The notes: generated by a model from the letters alone, not told the origin. DNA of 64,000 nt from Oryzias latipes (GCF_002234675.1 NC_019870.2:2872985-2936984); one strand, 5' to 3'; positions 1-12,639 are shown, counted from the first letter of the stretch. Translations and numbers: made by a program.

Positions 1-960
1 ACTACTGAACAAGATTAAGATTTAAAAAACATGTTTTTTTTCTTTTCGACTTTATTTCCCCCAAAAAGTTTGACTTTTATATCCACACCACCATTTTCCT
101 TTATTGGGGCATTTTTCCACATTTTTTGTTTTATTTAGCAGAACAATAAAAAACTGTTGATGAAAAAAACAACATATTTTTTTAACTTTATTTAACATTT
201 CACACTTTTTTTCCAGTCGTCTTAAATTGAGATTTTGTGCTATTTTTTTGCATCGCCTTGTTTTCCTGTTTTCTGGGCCGTTTTTCCTAATTTTCTAGAT
301 TTTTGTGCTGTCTTGTATTTAGCAGAACAATAAGCATGCAATAAGGGCAACTAACCTTAAATATAGAATTTAACTTAGCTCTTTTTTTAGCTTCGCTGAA
401 CATTACACACTTGTTCTTGAACCCACAGTGACATCAGCGTAACAGAAAAATGTCAGAAAAGTTTGTCCACTTGGTTTGCAGTAAATACACACAATCTTAT
501 TTTGAAGGAAAAATGGGTTTGGGTTCTTATGAGTTAAATAAAGATTTAATAATAAGTTTAAATATTTCTCATAATCAATTCCCCTCGTTTTGGAATTTTC
601 TAAATTTTTAAGGTTTTCCCTCTACGAATCAAATTTACCCTTAACCCAACCTTTTTTTTTGCTTTTGACATTACATACTCTTTTTCAGCTGTCCTACATT
701 TTTTTGGCAGCCATAACTTTTTGCAGTAATACCCAAAAAAAAGATGATATGAGTCTGATCTGAATAATTTTTCTGTTTAAAGCAAGAAAACAGCATCAGA
801 AGGCCAGAAATGTGTCGATTGCTTATGTATTTGTGAGTCAACAGGAGTCTTAAATGCAGAAAAAAAAGGTTTTGGTGTAACATTTTCAGATAAATAGAGC
901 CCAAAACCATTTTCTTTGTTTATTTCTCATCCGTGTAAAGTTCTCCAGGCGTTTCCGGAG
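1..960. other. AT-rich intron of lin54, no exon seen
   Basis: This is the start of the intron following the donor at 981 of lin54. It is AT-rich with many T and A runs. I looked for the conserved C-terminal LIN54 exon (EFGRC-type ending) on the minus strand and did not find it, so the gene continues beyond the left edge. Confidence 0.6.
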
Positions 961-981
961 TTTTCCGGCAGCGGTTCTCAC

Positions 982-3900
982 CTCCCGCTTCCGCTGGAAA
1001 TGACCGGAGTGGTCCTCATGAGCAGGTCTGAGATCTGCGAGGACAGCTTGGTCTTTGCTGCCGTCTGCTGCTGAACCCTCACTTCTGCTGCGTCCGCCAG
1101 GTGCATCAGCGTCTTCCTCTCCGGGCTTTCCTCAAAGTTTTTGCACCCGATGCATTTGCATATGGATGAGCACATGATCTTTGCCTTGGAAGAAAGAAAT
1201 GTAAACACGATTAATGCTTCAGCAGTTTTTTTTTGTATGTCCCTGCTGCCCTGGTCAAAGCTTCACGGCACAAATTCGTAATAAATAAAGAAAAAGAAAA
1301 TCTTAAAATGGCAACTTTTCAATTAGTTTATCTCCATAGCAACCATTTACTTTCTTGGTTGCCTGGGGGTGACGAACAGGTTCATGTAATTTTTAGAAGA
1401 ATCGGCAAAAGTACATTTGTGGATTTCCTTAGCAACAGAGGTTTCTTATTAACCACACCCACATTCTCATGTATTAAAATCACGTTATATCGTTTTTTTT
1501 AGCTTGAGTCATTTATTACGCTTTCACAAGTACCAAAAATGCCAAAAATTCATTTTCACTGGGTACAAGATGCGTTCGAATTTAGTGAAGTTTTTGCGTC
1601 TGTGGCGCTTAAATGCGAAGAATAAAAAAAACAAAACAATCTGGTCCTCGTCTTCCGGACGGCTGCGGAAGAGAATATAGCAGGAAAGACTTAGCAGAGA
1701 TGGTGAAAGGGGGAGCAAACGCACCTCGTAGCACTCGCAGTAGTTCTTCAGGCAGCCCGACCGCTTGCAGTTGCAGCCTTTGCTGTGGCGGCGGTCGGAC
1801 TCGCCCTCCTTCCCTTTACCGATTTTGGGTTTGAAGGCCTCTGGATTTCGGTCCAGACACGTCTGCAGAGACACATTTTCCATCAGGAGAAGCGGGGACT
1901 GGAAAGCGCACAAAGCGACCGCCAAACCCCACCTTGATGGCTTTGAGGCGCTCCGTCTCGTGCTCCAGGTTGTTGAAGCAGTTGTTGCAGTTGCACATGT
2001 TGCAGAACTCTCCGTTTGCAAAGCAGTCGCAGTACCTAAGAGACGGGAAGGACCTCGTTTTAGTCAGGATACCGGGCCAAGAGTTTGATTTTATTTGATC
2101 ATAATCAGTCAAACTTTATCGCAGATTACAATCAGGGGAAACCTCCAGGCTCCACACAGTTCTTCCAAACCCGGTGAAAAGATTTTGTGTTTTTTTGGTA
2201 GATGGAAAAATAAATACAATTAAAAAAGGTACAGCAAGAAACTTACAGTTTGAGACACTGAGACTTTGTGCAGTTGCAGGGTTTCCTTGGTCTTGATGTG
2301 GTTTCAGCTGCTGAAACACTGAAAAAGCAGAAGTTCATTAAAAGCAAAGTTGATGAAAGGAAGATGAGACAAACGCTGTAATTTCTTCATGAAGCGGCTC
2401 CAGAAATTCTGACGTCCTGCTGAACGTAAAAAAAACAAACTTAGATCTTAAACTTAATGGGTATTTGTGTGGTTAAATAAAGGTTAATAATTATTCATTC
2501 ATCATGGTTTCTTCAACATAAACACCGATGATAAACGTTTATCTGCTCATGTTTGCCATAAACCCCCTTGTGCTATCTTGTGGGGTCAAAATGACCCCAC
2601 CCTTACATTGAGGTGTTCTCCCTACCATGAAAAAGGTGCATAAAGGTGGAGAGGATTTCATGGACACCAGTGAAGATATAAAAAATCATTGAGGAAAACC
2701 GGTTCAGAGCATTGTCTAGTGGGTCCAGATGACCCGACTCCAAACATTAATGTGCCTTGGGTGGCACAAGGGTTAAGAGAACCCTGAAAGTTTTAGACAA
2801 AAAGCCTCTGCGTTATCATTACTGTGACATTCTAAGTATAGCATGATGGATTTTGATCGCTACAACATGTTCATGGATGTCCGTCTCATTTTTGAAGTTT
2901 TGAATGGGCTAGCCCCTCCCCCCTTGTTAGATTTTATATGTCAAAAAAAGAAAATGTTGGAATAGGCACCAGGGCTATGACTCGAGGGGACTGTAATGTA
3001 CAAAAGCGCAGTACTAAATGTAGCCACAGTGGTGACAATCAGAGGCACACAGTTACTGAACACGCTGCCGCAGCACATCAGAGACCGTGAAAACTATCCT
3101 ACCTTCCAAAAAGCTCTTCAACAACGGCTGAAAACAATCCAGTCCTGCAGACATTGATGATATTGTTTTTCTTGGGTTTTTATAGACTTGTGTTTTATTG
3201 TAACTAACCTTTGTAAATATCTTTATCACCGATATTGTGCTTTTCTATTGTGCTGTAACCTTTTATCCTGCCTTAGGACAACTGATGAGATTTAGCTCCC
3301 GTGCTAACTTTAGCATATTTATATTGAAGCAGCTGCTGAAACATTGATTCATATGCAATGTCCTGATTCAAATAAATAAACTTAACTAATTCATCCGACC
3401 GCATTTCAATGAGTTGCTGTCTCGCCGTAGCTCCGCTACTCCCATAATGCCCGGCTACGGTGGCCGTTTTAATCCAGATGTTCCGCTCCGAGTATAGAGC
3501 CTGTTCAGACCGGAGTCCGGTTGGAATCGAGACCACCTCGAAAGATGGGTCAGAGGGCGGTGTCTGATCCCGGACCAGGGTCCGCTTGTTTGCATTCGAA
3601 CTCAAAATTTGATCCGGATTATCGGGGGGAAACTAACTCTGGTTCACTTTAGACGAACCAAATGTGTCTGAATTCAGCCTTACTGCGACATAAATCATCA
3701 TGAGCTCCAGCTTTTTTGTGTGTCTGCAGCTCACCGTACCCCCCCCCCCCCCTTACCCATTAAGGGGCAGTTTGGCCTGAGTCTGCATCCCGCTGGACGC
3801 CTGGAAACCAGAGCTGCTGGCAAGAGTCACGAACGGAGACTGCTGGAGCTGAAAGACCATCAAAAAAAAAAAAAATAAATAAATAAGACGATTTGACACG

Positions 3901-6900
3901 CAGAGCCCAAGAAGACCGGACCTGAAGACAGGCGGCACTTACCTGGGCGACATACTGAGCGGGGAGGACGGCGTAGCCCATGTTCCCGCCTCCGGGGGCC
4001 GGAGCCAGGACGGTGCCCAGCGGCAGGTTGGTGAGGTTGGGCTGGATGGCGGGCATGATGAGGCGCTGCTGCGTCTGAGGGGTCGCCACCACCTGTGCCG
4101 ATGACGTTAGAGGTTTCGGCACCACCTGGAGGAAGCAGCATCATCAGGTATTTGCTAACGGTGTGTTTTATGTCACCAATTCGGGTTTTAAGCTCATCTT
4201 CAAACAAATTTCAAACACCAGCTGATGCCCCCCCCTCCAACTGACAGTATTAAGTGACAGGAATTTACTGAACAACCTGACAAGACGTTTCTGAATCCGA
4301 CTGCTGACCTTTGAACTGCTTTGTATGAACACTAAACATTTTTAAAGAACAGCCTTTTCACATTGGTTCGTTTCTCAGGTGAGGTGCTCCTTCCTTCATT
4401 GCTGGACTCACCTGTTTCATGGCTGGAGCTGGAACGACAGGGACCGACATCCTGACTCCTGTGCTGCCCACCATGGGTTTCCCTGCAGAACGCCCAGAAC
4501 CGTGAGTTTGCGGTCCGTTTGTGGCCGGCGGCGGCGGCGGCCCGCCTGCTCACCTGTCTGCATGGAGCTGGTGCTGGGCTGGCCCGGGCTGCTGGACGTG
4601 GTCGCCGTGACGAGCCGGACGTAGTGAAACCTGCTTCCTGGAACCTGAATCTGCTGCACGTTCTGCTGGGTGGTCAGCGGGATGATGGTCTTGAACTGGG
4701 AGCCTCCGACTCCTCCCACGGTCACCGACTGGACAGGTTTGACGTTCTGGGTGGAAAGGTAAGGAAAAAAAGGTAAAGCGGATCTGAGGAGAGCGTCGGC
4801 TGCAGGCGAGCTCCACGCTCACCTGAGCTGCAGGCTGGCTGGTGGCCACTTTGACCGGAGAAACAGCGGAGGACTGCTGGACGGCGAGGATCTGCTGGCC
4901 GAGCGCCACGTTAACGGGCAGCGCGACGGACTTCTGCGAGGAGTTGGAGGGGGGAGAGGCCACGGAAACCACGGTAACCTGCCAGCAGGAGTAAAACCAG
5001 AAGATTTCAATAACCCCAACGCTCTGAAGCAGGAAGAGCTTCCAAAAACTTGCGGCTGAGAAATAAGCAATAATGAGATGTTTTTCCAGTACTAAAGGAA
5101 AATCATTCAGAAACTAATCGCCCATTTCCCCTTTTATAAAGACGTCTGATGTGTATGATATACGTCATTCATAAGTGTTCCTTGCGTTCACCATTCGTCG
5201 ATGTGCGCAGATGTCGGCGAAGGTTTCGGCGGACGAATCTTAACACAAATTCCGTTTTGAGCTGTTTGAAACTTTCGGTCGGTTGAGAATGACGCAGTTT
5301 ACGCATATTTTACATCGTTTATACGCAATTGTGCGAGACCCCTGCGCAAATTTGTGGCATTGCACGCGTGTCCACATCTGTCTGACTGACTTTTCACACG
5401 TGTGCCACTGATGTATACGTTTTATATCACGCATACGGCGCACAGATCGCGTTAAAGTTACCTAATTGATGCATGAATCACTGATGAATGATGGACAGCG
5501 CAATAATCACACACGGCTCATGTTCTGCGTTGATTCTTTGCGTGGTTTATTCGTAGTTCCCCCGTGGTTTTGACGTGGTTCAATCGGCATGCATCTGTGA
5601 AAGTTTCAGGTAAAGACCAGAACTCTTCTCACAGGAAAAAGCGTGATCCTGTTATGATGACTGGAATCCTGTGTTCCTCAAGCTGGATTTAGACTCATGT
5701 AAAGCAGCGGTCCCCACCTTTTTATCGCCACGGACCGGTATGACGTCACACAGAGTTTTCACGGCCCGGTCTTCAAGATGTAGGCGGATGAATATTGGAG
5801 CAACGCGACGATGATTAAGGAGAAACAGTGGCGTGACGAAACGAACCCCGAGCTTTTATTTTGACAGGCATGACATTGTACATCCTCCTCCTCTCCCCTT
5901 CCCACACTCATGGTGTAAAAAAGAAGTACGGTCTATTAAATGTAGCTTTCTTTTTTTGTGAGTGGAACGCTCCTCTTCTGTCTCCTGGCTGGGCCTTTTC
6001 CCCTCGGCAAAGAAACTTTCCAAAGACGTTTGTTTTTTACTCCTTTTGCTAGCTCCTGGGTTTTATTTTAGCCGTAACCTGTCAGGTGACCAAGGAGAGC
6101 AAGAGTGACAGACGGATGGAACAGAGAATCGGGCAATCTTTCAAAAGAAAACATTTTTCAGATTCCAAAATAAATAAAACGGAAGTAATGCAAGTAATTA
6201 TTCTTTCTGTGCGGCCCGGTACCAAATGACCCACGGACCGGTGGTTGGGGGCCGCTGATGTAAAGGACTTAAATGATTCCGTTTTGTCCTTTTACCTAGA
6301 AGACGTTTTCTTTTTTAAGTTCTAAAACACAAAAAACGCACACAAAAAGAGAATAAAAAACTGCTCGTCAAACACTCAGCAGATCAATCATCGTGGGGGG
6401 GGGGGGGGGGGGTTTGTAGCCCCCGCCGGTTTCGTGAATGACTCAGAAAAGTGTGCGGTCTTGCCTTGCTGGGAGTCTTGAGTGGAGAAATGGCGATCTT
6501 CTTGCTGGCGATGTTCTGCAGGTTAGTGTTGTGAGGCTCGGACAGAGCGATGGTTCTGGGTGGCATCACGGGGGACTGCGTCTGCGTCACCACCCGGCCT
6601 GCTGGCAGATGGGGGGGGTGACTAAATGAGCGTTTGGTGGACAAAGACGCGGGTCGGGTCTGCAGATCTGCAGAGAGCTCACCTGCGATCACAGGGGTGA
6701 CGGACGTCTGAGGACTCAGACTTTTGCTGTTGACCGTTTTGGTGATGATGAACTTGATGGGAGCCGCAGAGGAGACCGGGGTTTTCTTAGGAATCTGAGG
6801 ATGGATATGAATGTCAGATCTGAACACAAACACCCATGAATTAGCTTTAAAAAATGGATTGATGCAATCGATCTTCATGCAGGAGAAATTAAACAAACCG

Positions 6901-9299
6901 TTGAGTTGATTTCATTTTATAGAGATTTGTTGCATTTGCATCTGGAAAAATAATTTTGTTTTCAGTCTCCATGAAGGACGATTATATTCGATTGAAAAGA
7001 AAAATATATTGATATTTAAATAAACTGGTGTTTTGGGCTCTTGTGATTTTTTTTAAAGAACTCCAAACCGGATGGGCTCCAACCCTTATCTGCTGATGGA
7101 AACTATAAAATAAACTCAAAAGTGTCCGATCGTCACGATTTTGCGAGTCTGTACATTACAGAGCAAAACCCTGGAAAAGTATTAAATATTGACCGTCGTT
7201 CTAACTTTTGGTGGAGCATCATCCCTGCTGCGCCCACAACAGACACTGTTCAAGACCGGCAATGATGTCACATGACCGCTGTCACCCAATGTCAATCTTG
7301 TCCTGGTAGCCAATGGGCTCAAAGCCCCGCCCCCATGGAAAACTCGGGTGAACGCCAGGAAAAGTTCTGAATTGAAACAGAGGACTGAAAGCAAAGAAAC
7401 GAAAAATCCAAATGTGAAACTAAAAACACAGCAGCTGTTTTTAATAAGCCTTTTTTTTTAGATTTATAAGCTTTTATTAAAGTTTCAAATCTAAAGCTTC
7501 TTTCAAGTCAAAAATAAATGTTCTTCAAATTTACAGTCTGCTTATTTATTCACTTTAAGTTGATTCTCATCTGATCCCATATTTTAAATAAAGTTTGACT
7601 TAGTTTGAATTTTTCCTCATTTTTACACACATTTAAAAAGCGATGCTTCACTCCTGAGCTTCACCGCACGTCTCTGATGTTTGACGGAAGATTCAAGGCC
7701 ATCGGCGATGACCTGAAGACTGATCTGACGCAGAGCAGAAAACCAACCAGGCCTTAAAAAAACGGGAATCTGGATCGTCTCCAAACTGGAGGATGTGATC
7801 TGGATCGTTTTAGACTAAAGAGTTTCAACAAAAAATACTGCAATTACAACAGTGCAAACTATTTGATTGCTGCAAAGATTCAAGATATTTTAGCCAGGTT
7901 TAAAGTTGTTTTAACTAAAACTTCCCGAGCTCTGCGGAAAAAAAAAAATCTACACAGGTGAGAATTTTTTGCCTCGTATGGATCTAGAAATAAGGAAATT
8001 ATTATTTAAATGAGTCCAAATAATTTTTATTTAAACTCAACTTCAAAAAAATTAAATAAAATGTATCAAAATTTATTAAGACAACTTGTTTTAAGATTCT
8101 CCTTTTGTTCTAAAATGAGTAATTTCTACTTATTACAGTTTTATTTTGTCACTGTAATGAAAATACAATTCGGTTCATTAAAACTGAAAATAAACCATTT
8201 ACTTAAAACTGGCAAAGAAATACTGCTTTCAATAAATACAAGAAAAACCGTCACCTGGACTGTTCAGTACCTGATGTTTCTCTCTGAGTCACACTGGTTA
8301 AGCTTTTGGCTAAAGAGGTCCTGGATCGACGTTTGTTCAGTCAGTTCAAAATGAACCAATATTGACTGGGAATCGCATCGCAACCACTAATTATGATGTG
8401 TATCAATTTGCTTTTAAAAATGCATTGTTATACCTCTAATTTTTTTATATACATTCTTCATCATGACTAAAATGCCACAAGGACAAGAGTGGGTCTTGAG
8501 GTTCTCACAGTCCTGCTAATGGGAGTTCAAAGGTCACAGTAGCAGCCTCTGCGCTCAGGGTTACCTGTATAGTCTTGAGCTGCTGGGTTTGCACTGCGGT
8601 TACTTGGTTGCCTCCACTCCCCACCACTGGCTTCAGTTCTGACCCCCCAGCAATCGTGACCACTTTAAACTGCGGAGCCGGGGCCTTGCCGTCTCCTGAG
8701 GCCTGGACCACGCCGGGTTTGCTGGCCGCATGCGGCAGCTGCAGCACTATCGGCTGTCCTGACTTCCCTATGGTCGTGACCAGCAGCTTCTGTCCTTCTT
8801 GCTTGATGACCTGCGGCGGCGGCCCCGCAGACTTTGCAGCCTCCGCAGCTTGAGACGAGGCCACCTTGTTGAGGATGATCTGATGGTTGACGGAGGAAAT
8901 GGTGAAGGGAGCGGTGAGCTTCTGTAAGCCGCCCGTGGACATGCTCGTCCCGGTCACGCTGTCCGTGGTTTTGGTGGGGGCCGTGGAGGTGGCCAGGCCC
9001 GGTTTGAGGGTGACCAGGCGCGACGGGCCGCTGGAAATGAGGATGGAGGAATGTCTGCTGGGGCTGAGCGTGGAGTCCGTAGGCGTTAGCTGGGTTTGGG
9101 AGTTACCCGTCGGCGCCGCGTCTTCGGAGACGCTGGGAGTTTGCGGGACGTCCGTTTCCATGGGAACTGTGGAGTCGTAGCAGGGCTCCGCCTGGACCGC
9201 GGCGCTGTCGGGCTGAGAGTGAGGCGCCTCCTCCATGGCCTCCGTGTCCATGATCTCATCAGGAAGGAGGCTGTTCAACTCGGGTGACACCACGTCCAT
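982..9299 (-). CDS. lin54: lin54, DREAM/MuvB complex DNA-binding subunit (3' end off-window)
   Basis: LIN54 is the nuclear subunit of the MuvB core (DREAM and B-MYB-MuvB) that binds CHR promoter elements of cell-cycle genes. Exons containing coding sequence, in transcript order: 8565-9326 (ATG at 9297-9299), 6683-6794, 6465-6598, 4823-4978, 4554-4746, 4412-4482, 3943-4125, 3757-3848, 2247-2318, 1933-2035, 1725-1862, 982-1184. Phases join without a break and give about 730 residues. The N-terminal 560 residues are a low-complexity Gln/Thr/Ser/Pro-rich region containing the conserved SQFKTIIPL and PGTVLAPAP-type stretches. Two Cys-rich CXC repeats follow (from about residues 570 and 640) with the [21 protein letters not shown] and [19 protein letters not shown] signatures, keeping the Tyr in each repeat that contacts DNA in the human protein. 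The C-terminal coding exon after the donor at 981 is not in the window. The intron after 6465 uses a GC donor. Confidence 0.96.
2562..2772. mobile_element. piggyBac-like MITE in a lin54 intron
   Basis: The element starts CCCCCTTGTGCTATCTTG and ends with the complementary GGCACAAGGG followed by TTAA. It is the same family as the elements at 20822-21024 and 26813-27016, sharing the internal blocks GTGTTCTCCCTACCATGA and ATGGACACCAGTGAAGAT. The left target site has decayed from TTAA to ATAA. It carries no coding capacity. A near-perfect 21-bp palindrome sits at 2579-2599. Confidence 0.7.
2870..3160 (+). mobile_element. L2/CR1-type LINE remnant (RT C-terminal end)
   Basis: Plus-strand translation gives fragments resembling the end of fish L2/CR1-clade polyproteins: a [10 protein letters not shown]-like stretch followed by [14 protein letters not shown]. 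The frame is broken by small indels. It lies antisense within a lin54 intron. Confidence 0.55.
3400..3690. repeat. probable DNA-transposon-derived repeat, unassigned
   Basis: The sequence around 3470-3660 resembles common fish repeats with the motifs ACCAGGGTCCGCTTGTTTGC and GGTTCACTTTAGACGAACC. A 110-codon minus-strand frame (3273-3605) crosses it, but it has no recognisable domain and I do not call it a gene. A related fragment may lie at 44180-44290. Confidence 0.3.
4823..4978 (-). other. lin54: in-frame 156-nt lin54 exon, absent from the human protein as I recall it
   Basis: An exon flanked by a clear acceptor (ctggcag) and donor (GTGAGC) encodes 52 residues beginning [14 protein letters not shown] and ending VATSQPAAQ. 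Both junctions are phase 0, so it can be included or skipped without changing frame. The flanking exons, ending TPSK and starting NVKPVQS, align directly with adjacent residues of human LIN54 as recalled from established knowledge. This suggests a lineage-restricted or alternative exon in the glutamine-rich region. Whether it is constitutive cannot be seen from DNA alone. Confidence 0.75.
5150..5630 (+). repeat. dispersed repeat 'F2', copy 1
   Basis: This sequence is similar, in the opposite orientation, to 38565-39020. Shared blocks include TTTATACGCAATT, the CATACGGCGC region, GTTAAAGTTACC, and TGGTTTATTCGTA followed by CCGTGGTTTT. It has no coding capacity. Similarity extends over roughly 450 bp, with many substitutions and a few indels. 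It lies in a lin54 intron. Confidence 0.6.
5705..6257. mobile_element. hAT-type non-autonomous element with perfect 8-bp target duplication
   Basis: The element starts CAGCGGTCCCCACC and ends GGTTGGGGGCCGCTG, a short terminal inverted repeat of the hAT type. It is flanked on both sides by the identical octamer ATGTAAAG (5697-5704 and 6258-6265), the target-site length expected for hAT. The inner ends also mirror each other (ACGGACCGGT and its complement). At 553 bp with no transposase it is non-autonomous. It lies in a lin54 intron. Confidence 0.85.
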
Positions 9300-9404
9300 G
9301 TTTGCAGCGTCTCCGCTCTGTCAATCCTGGAGAAACAAAAAAAAAAATGACAATGCTGAAAAATAGAAGAAAAAATATATATACACATCCATTTCAGAAC
9401 CTGC

Positions 9405-9665
9405 TTAATCCTTTAAGGTCACGGGGGTTACATACATAAGCCACCCCAGCTACTGTTGGGTGAACACCACACACATGCATTCCCAACTAGAGGCAATTTA
9501 GAGATACAAATGAACCTCTGTAGCATGTTTTTGGAGTGTGGGAGGAAGCCAGAGTGCCCAGAGAAAACCCACAATGCACAGGGAGAACATGCAAACTCCC
9601 CACAAAAAGGATCCAAACTAAAGTCTCCTGACTGAGTTGAGAGGGTCAACCACCGCACCACCTGG
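9405..9665 (-). mobile_element. tRNA-derived SINE, reverse copy
   Basis: Reading leftward from about 9665 the sequence begins with a tRNA-like head (GGTGCGGTGGTTGACC). It continues into the body shared with the copies at 40488-40815 and 45995-46215, including the block TTTTTGGAGTGTGGGAGGAA on the plus strand. A further fragment at about 9690-9790 resembles the 3' tail of the same family in forward orientation and ends in GATGGATGGATG. Confidence 0.65.
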
Positions 9666-11025
9666 GAATATCCTTTTACTTTTTTTTTTACTGTGTGTGA
9701 ACGTTTGTGTGTGGTGCTGTGATGGACTGCAACCCCAATGTCTGCACAGGGTGAGAGTAAAGGTGGATAGATGGATGGATGCTGACAGATTTAGTCTTTT
9801 CCTCAGACTGTGAAAGGTGCTCTACACATAAAACTTTGCCTTTTACTGACAAAAACGCATCAATTTAGAGAATCTCAACAAACTGACTGCAAGAACAGAC
9901 TATAAGAAAAGTAAACACAGCTAGCAGAGGTGTGGAGGTAGCCACACATAACATGGCCTGATTCTCCATGAGATTTGAACTAAACGTTTTCTTAGAGAAA
10001 CTTCGTTGGCGAGGGGAGGGGGTTCGGAAAATGTTACAATAAAATACAACAAATTCTGTCAAAGAGGGAACGTTTAAGTACATTTGAGCAGAGATCACAG
10101 AAATGAGATTGTTTTTTTTATGGATTAAAAAAAAAAATAAGACAATCAGAAGTACAAAAACAATATGTCATTTAAAAAACAACAACATTTTGATCCAAGA
10201 CTCCGTGTATTTCTGTTTTCTGCAGTATGGATCGTATCTCCAGTTCTGCAGACTCTGTGGTCTCAGCCTCCATAGTTTGCTTAATTTAGTCAAAATTCAC
10301 CTGTGCATTAGTCGAAGCATCTCTGCAAATCTGCGTTACTCTTTACTGAGAGAGAGAGAAAAAACCCACGACCCACATTCCTCTCTGTCAAGTCACACAT
10401 GTAGGAAATGCATCTTTCTTAAAGTGGCTGCACCGACCGCTAAATTTAAATCTCCAAGCTAGCAAAGTTAACAAAAAACAAAACGTATTTGGAAAGTTTG
10501 TTTTGGCAGGAAAGATCCAGAGAGGAAACAGAAAACTGCATTTAACAGACATAAACCAGGAGTCTTTACTCCAAATGTGGATTATTGTAACCCCCCCCCA
10601 TAAACACAAACACACACACTAATAACAACAACAATATTCAGCAAAAGGCTGTCTAATGTTACGAGGACGCTGCTAATAAAGTTGTTCAAATGTTAAATTT
10701 ACATTTATGTTTAGAAAATATCAGTTTCAGTGACTAAAGGTCAGACGAAGCTGAAGTTGGCGTCTTCCACTTCGACAGTTATTGGTTCAGGGAAAATCTA
10801 TTTCACATTTTAATGATTCCTTCAGGAAATTCTGTTTTTACAGAGGATGAAGATAAACTTTACCCTAAAAAATAAAACAAAGCTGGGAGGTAAAAGAAAA
10901 TCTGACAGCCACTTCAGCCGCAAACAAGCCTGAAAAATGTTGGGGACCAGAATGGAGAGGAGAAAGAAATCCCACAATTCAGTGTCGTCACAACATTGAA
11001 AACAAAACAATAGACACCCAACAAT

Positions 11026-11395
11026 AAAAGTCCAACTCCAATCATCTTCTGATCTATTCTCAAAGTGTTCCCAGTGGTCTTGTACTTATGATTCTGCCGT
11101 ATTTAGCCAATAATCCAAAAACTACTGTCATTTCCTAGGACATAGTTCCTGCAGAGCAACAGGAGTTAATCAGAAAATCACCTCAGAGTTGGGGACTGAA
11201 CCACTGGTGGGGGGGGGGGGGGGGGGGGTGTGTTAAGCCTGCTTTGACTTCCCATCATCCCTTTGTTTACACTCTCTCTCCTTCTGGCTTACAGCCCCTC
11301 ACACCCCCCAACCGAACATTGCCAGTGCAACAAGAACGATGAGCAATATTGGAGCAATCCAGCCGTACAATTCTCAGCCAGTAGTTGTAGTTTTT
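11026..11395 (+). repeat. F1 dispersed element, copy A (5' part)
   Basis: This copy starts at AGTCCAACTCCAATCATC and carries the family's hallmark blocks: TTCCCAGTGGTC, CTAGGACATAGTT..CTGCAGAG and TTACAGCCCCTCACACCCC. An ATG at 11339-11341 follows, opening MSNIGAIQPY before the copy degrades. A G-run of about 20 interrupts it near 11211. Confidence 0.7.
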
Positions 11396-12639
11396 TTAAA
11401 GGTTGAGTCCATCACCGTAATAAAGATTGCGTGATAAATGCAAATGGAAAGATCTCCTTTTATTTCTTTTTTTAAATCCTCTCTGGTGTTTCTCAACGGA
11501 GACACCCCAAACCCCACCAAGTCACGCCTCTGGTGCAGGAGTCCCGGGATGTGCACATCAGCTGGTTGTGACAGAGGCTGACAGCTGATGGTCTGTTAGG
11601 CCGCAGCGGTCCTGTGCATGGCCAACTCAACGCAAGCGCGCGAACCCTCCCCGAACCTCCCCCCACGTCCACCTGAACTCCTCCCCTCCTCCTCCCCCGC
11701 GAGGAGGCGGGCCCAAACCCGCTTTCAGTCAGAACCAGAGGGAGGGGGTCTAACCGAGGACATGAAGCAACGGGGGGGAAAGCGTCTACGGTCTGCGTTA
11801 CTATTTCAGGCCGGCGTTGGATTTCGAAAGATCCGCCATTTTTACCTCGTCATCAACTCGGTTAGCTGCCCTGCTAGCGCAGAAAAACTGACAAAAGGTT
11901 CCGTTGAAAGCGGACACGCCAGCCGCCGGAGACACCAAACGGAGAAGATTCACGGTGAAGCACAAAGGCATTCCCCCGAGCTCGAGGGCAGACCCGGGAA
12001 ATCCGGGGCACGCGCACAAACACCCGGAGCGGACTCTGTGACAGTGTAAACAATGCTAGCTTCCCACAATTCCTCCTGTCAGTTTGGATTTCTCTCGGAC
12101 TGCAACACCTAGAACTCAGATGAACTACTTTTCCACAAAAACGTTGGTTGTTTTCACATGTTTAAATTTGTTTCCGGTGGTTAATAAATGTCCCCTTTTT
12201 TATTTTTGAAAAAAAAAAAGCTTAGAGTTTAAAAATGTAATTAAATTGATTGTAACGTAGGCTTTAAAGATAACTGAAAAAACTACTAAGATCACTAATT
12301 TCAGTTCAATTAAAAAACAACGAAATAGTGGCTTAACACCCCAAACCAGTTGTGTTTTTTGTTGTTGTTTTACCTTCATTAGCAAGCAGTTAACAGCGTA
12401 TTTCTGCCCCAGCGCACGAAAGTTTTTTTGTTTTATTTCATTAAAAAAAAGCGGAAAACGTCAGTGAAAACCCGGTTCCTCATCGGCGGCTTCATCTTCA
12501 TCCAGCAGGCAGGACAACTCTCCTAGCGAAGTTGCTGAGCTGGCTAACCCCAGCTAGCTAGCACAACATTATACCTCAACATTGAACAGCTTCCTAAGTG
12601 CGCGGCTTTCTAGTGCAAACGGTGCGGTAAAGTTCACAA

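Noticed and set aside
1524-2021. 165-codon minus-strand frame over the lin54 CXC exon
   Set aside because: It reads through a clear GTGCGT donor at 1724. The true coding part is exon 1725-1862, in phase with its neighbours.
3273-3605. 110-codon minus-strand open frame in a lin54 intron
   Set aside because: No recognisable domain or splice context, and it overlaps repeat-like sequence.
8505-8564. Extension of the first lin54 coding exon to the stop near 8505
   Set aside because: A consensus donor CAG|GTAACC at 8564 matches the exon boundary expected after LKTIQ; the extra residues do not resemble LIN54.
11618-12049. 143-codon plus-strand frame in CpG-rich DNA upstream of lin54
   Set aside because: Composition is Pro/Ser/Arg-rich with no homology I recognise, and it lies in the lin54 5' intron where GC content alone keeps frames open.
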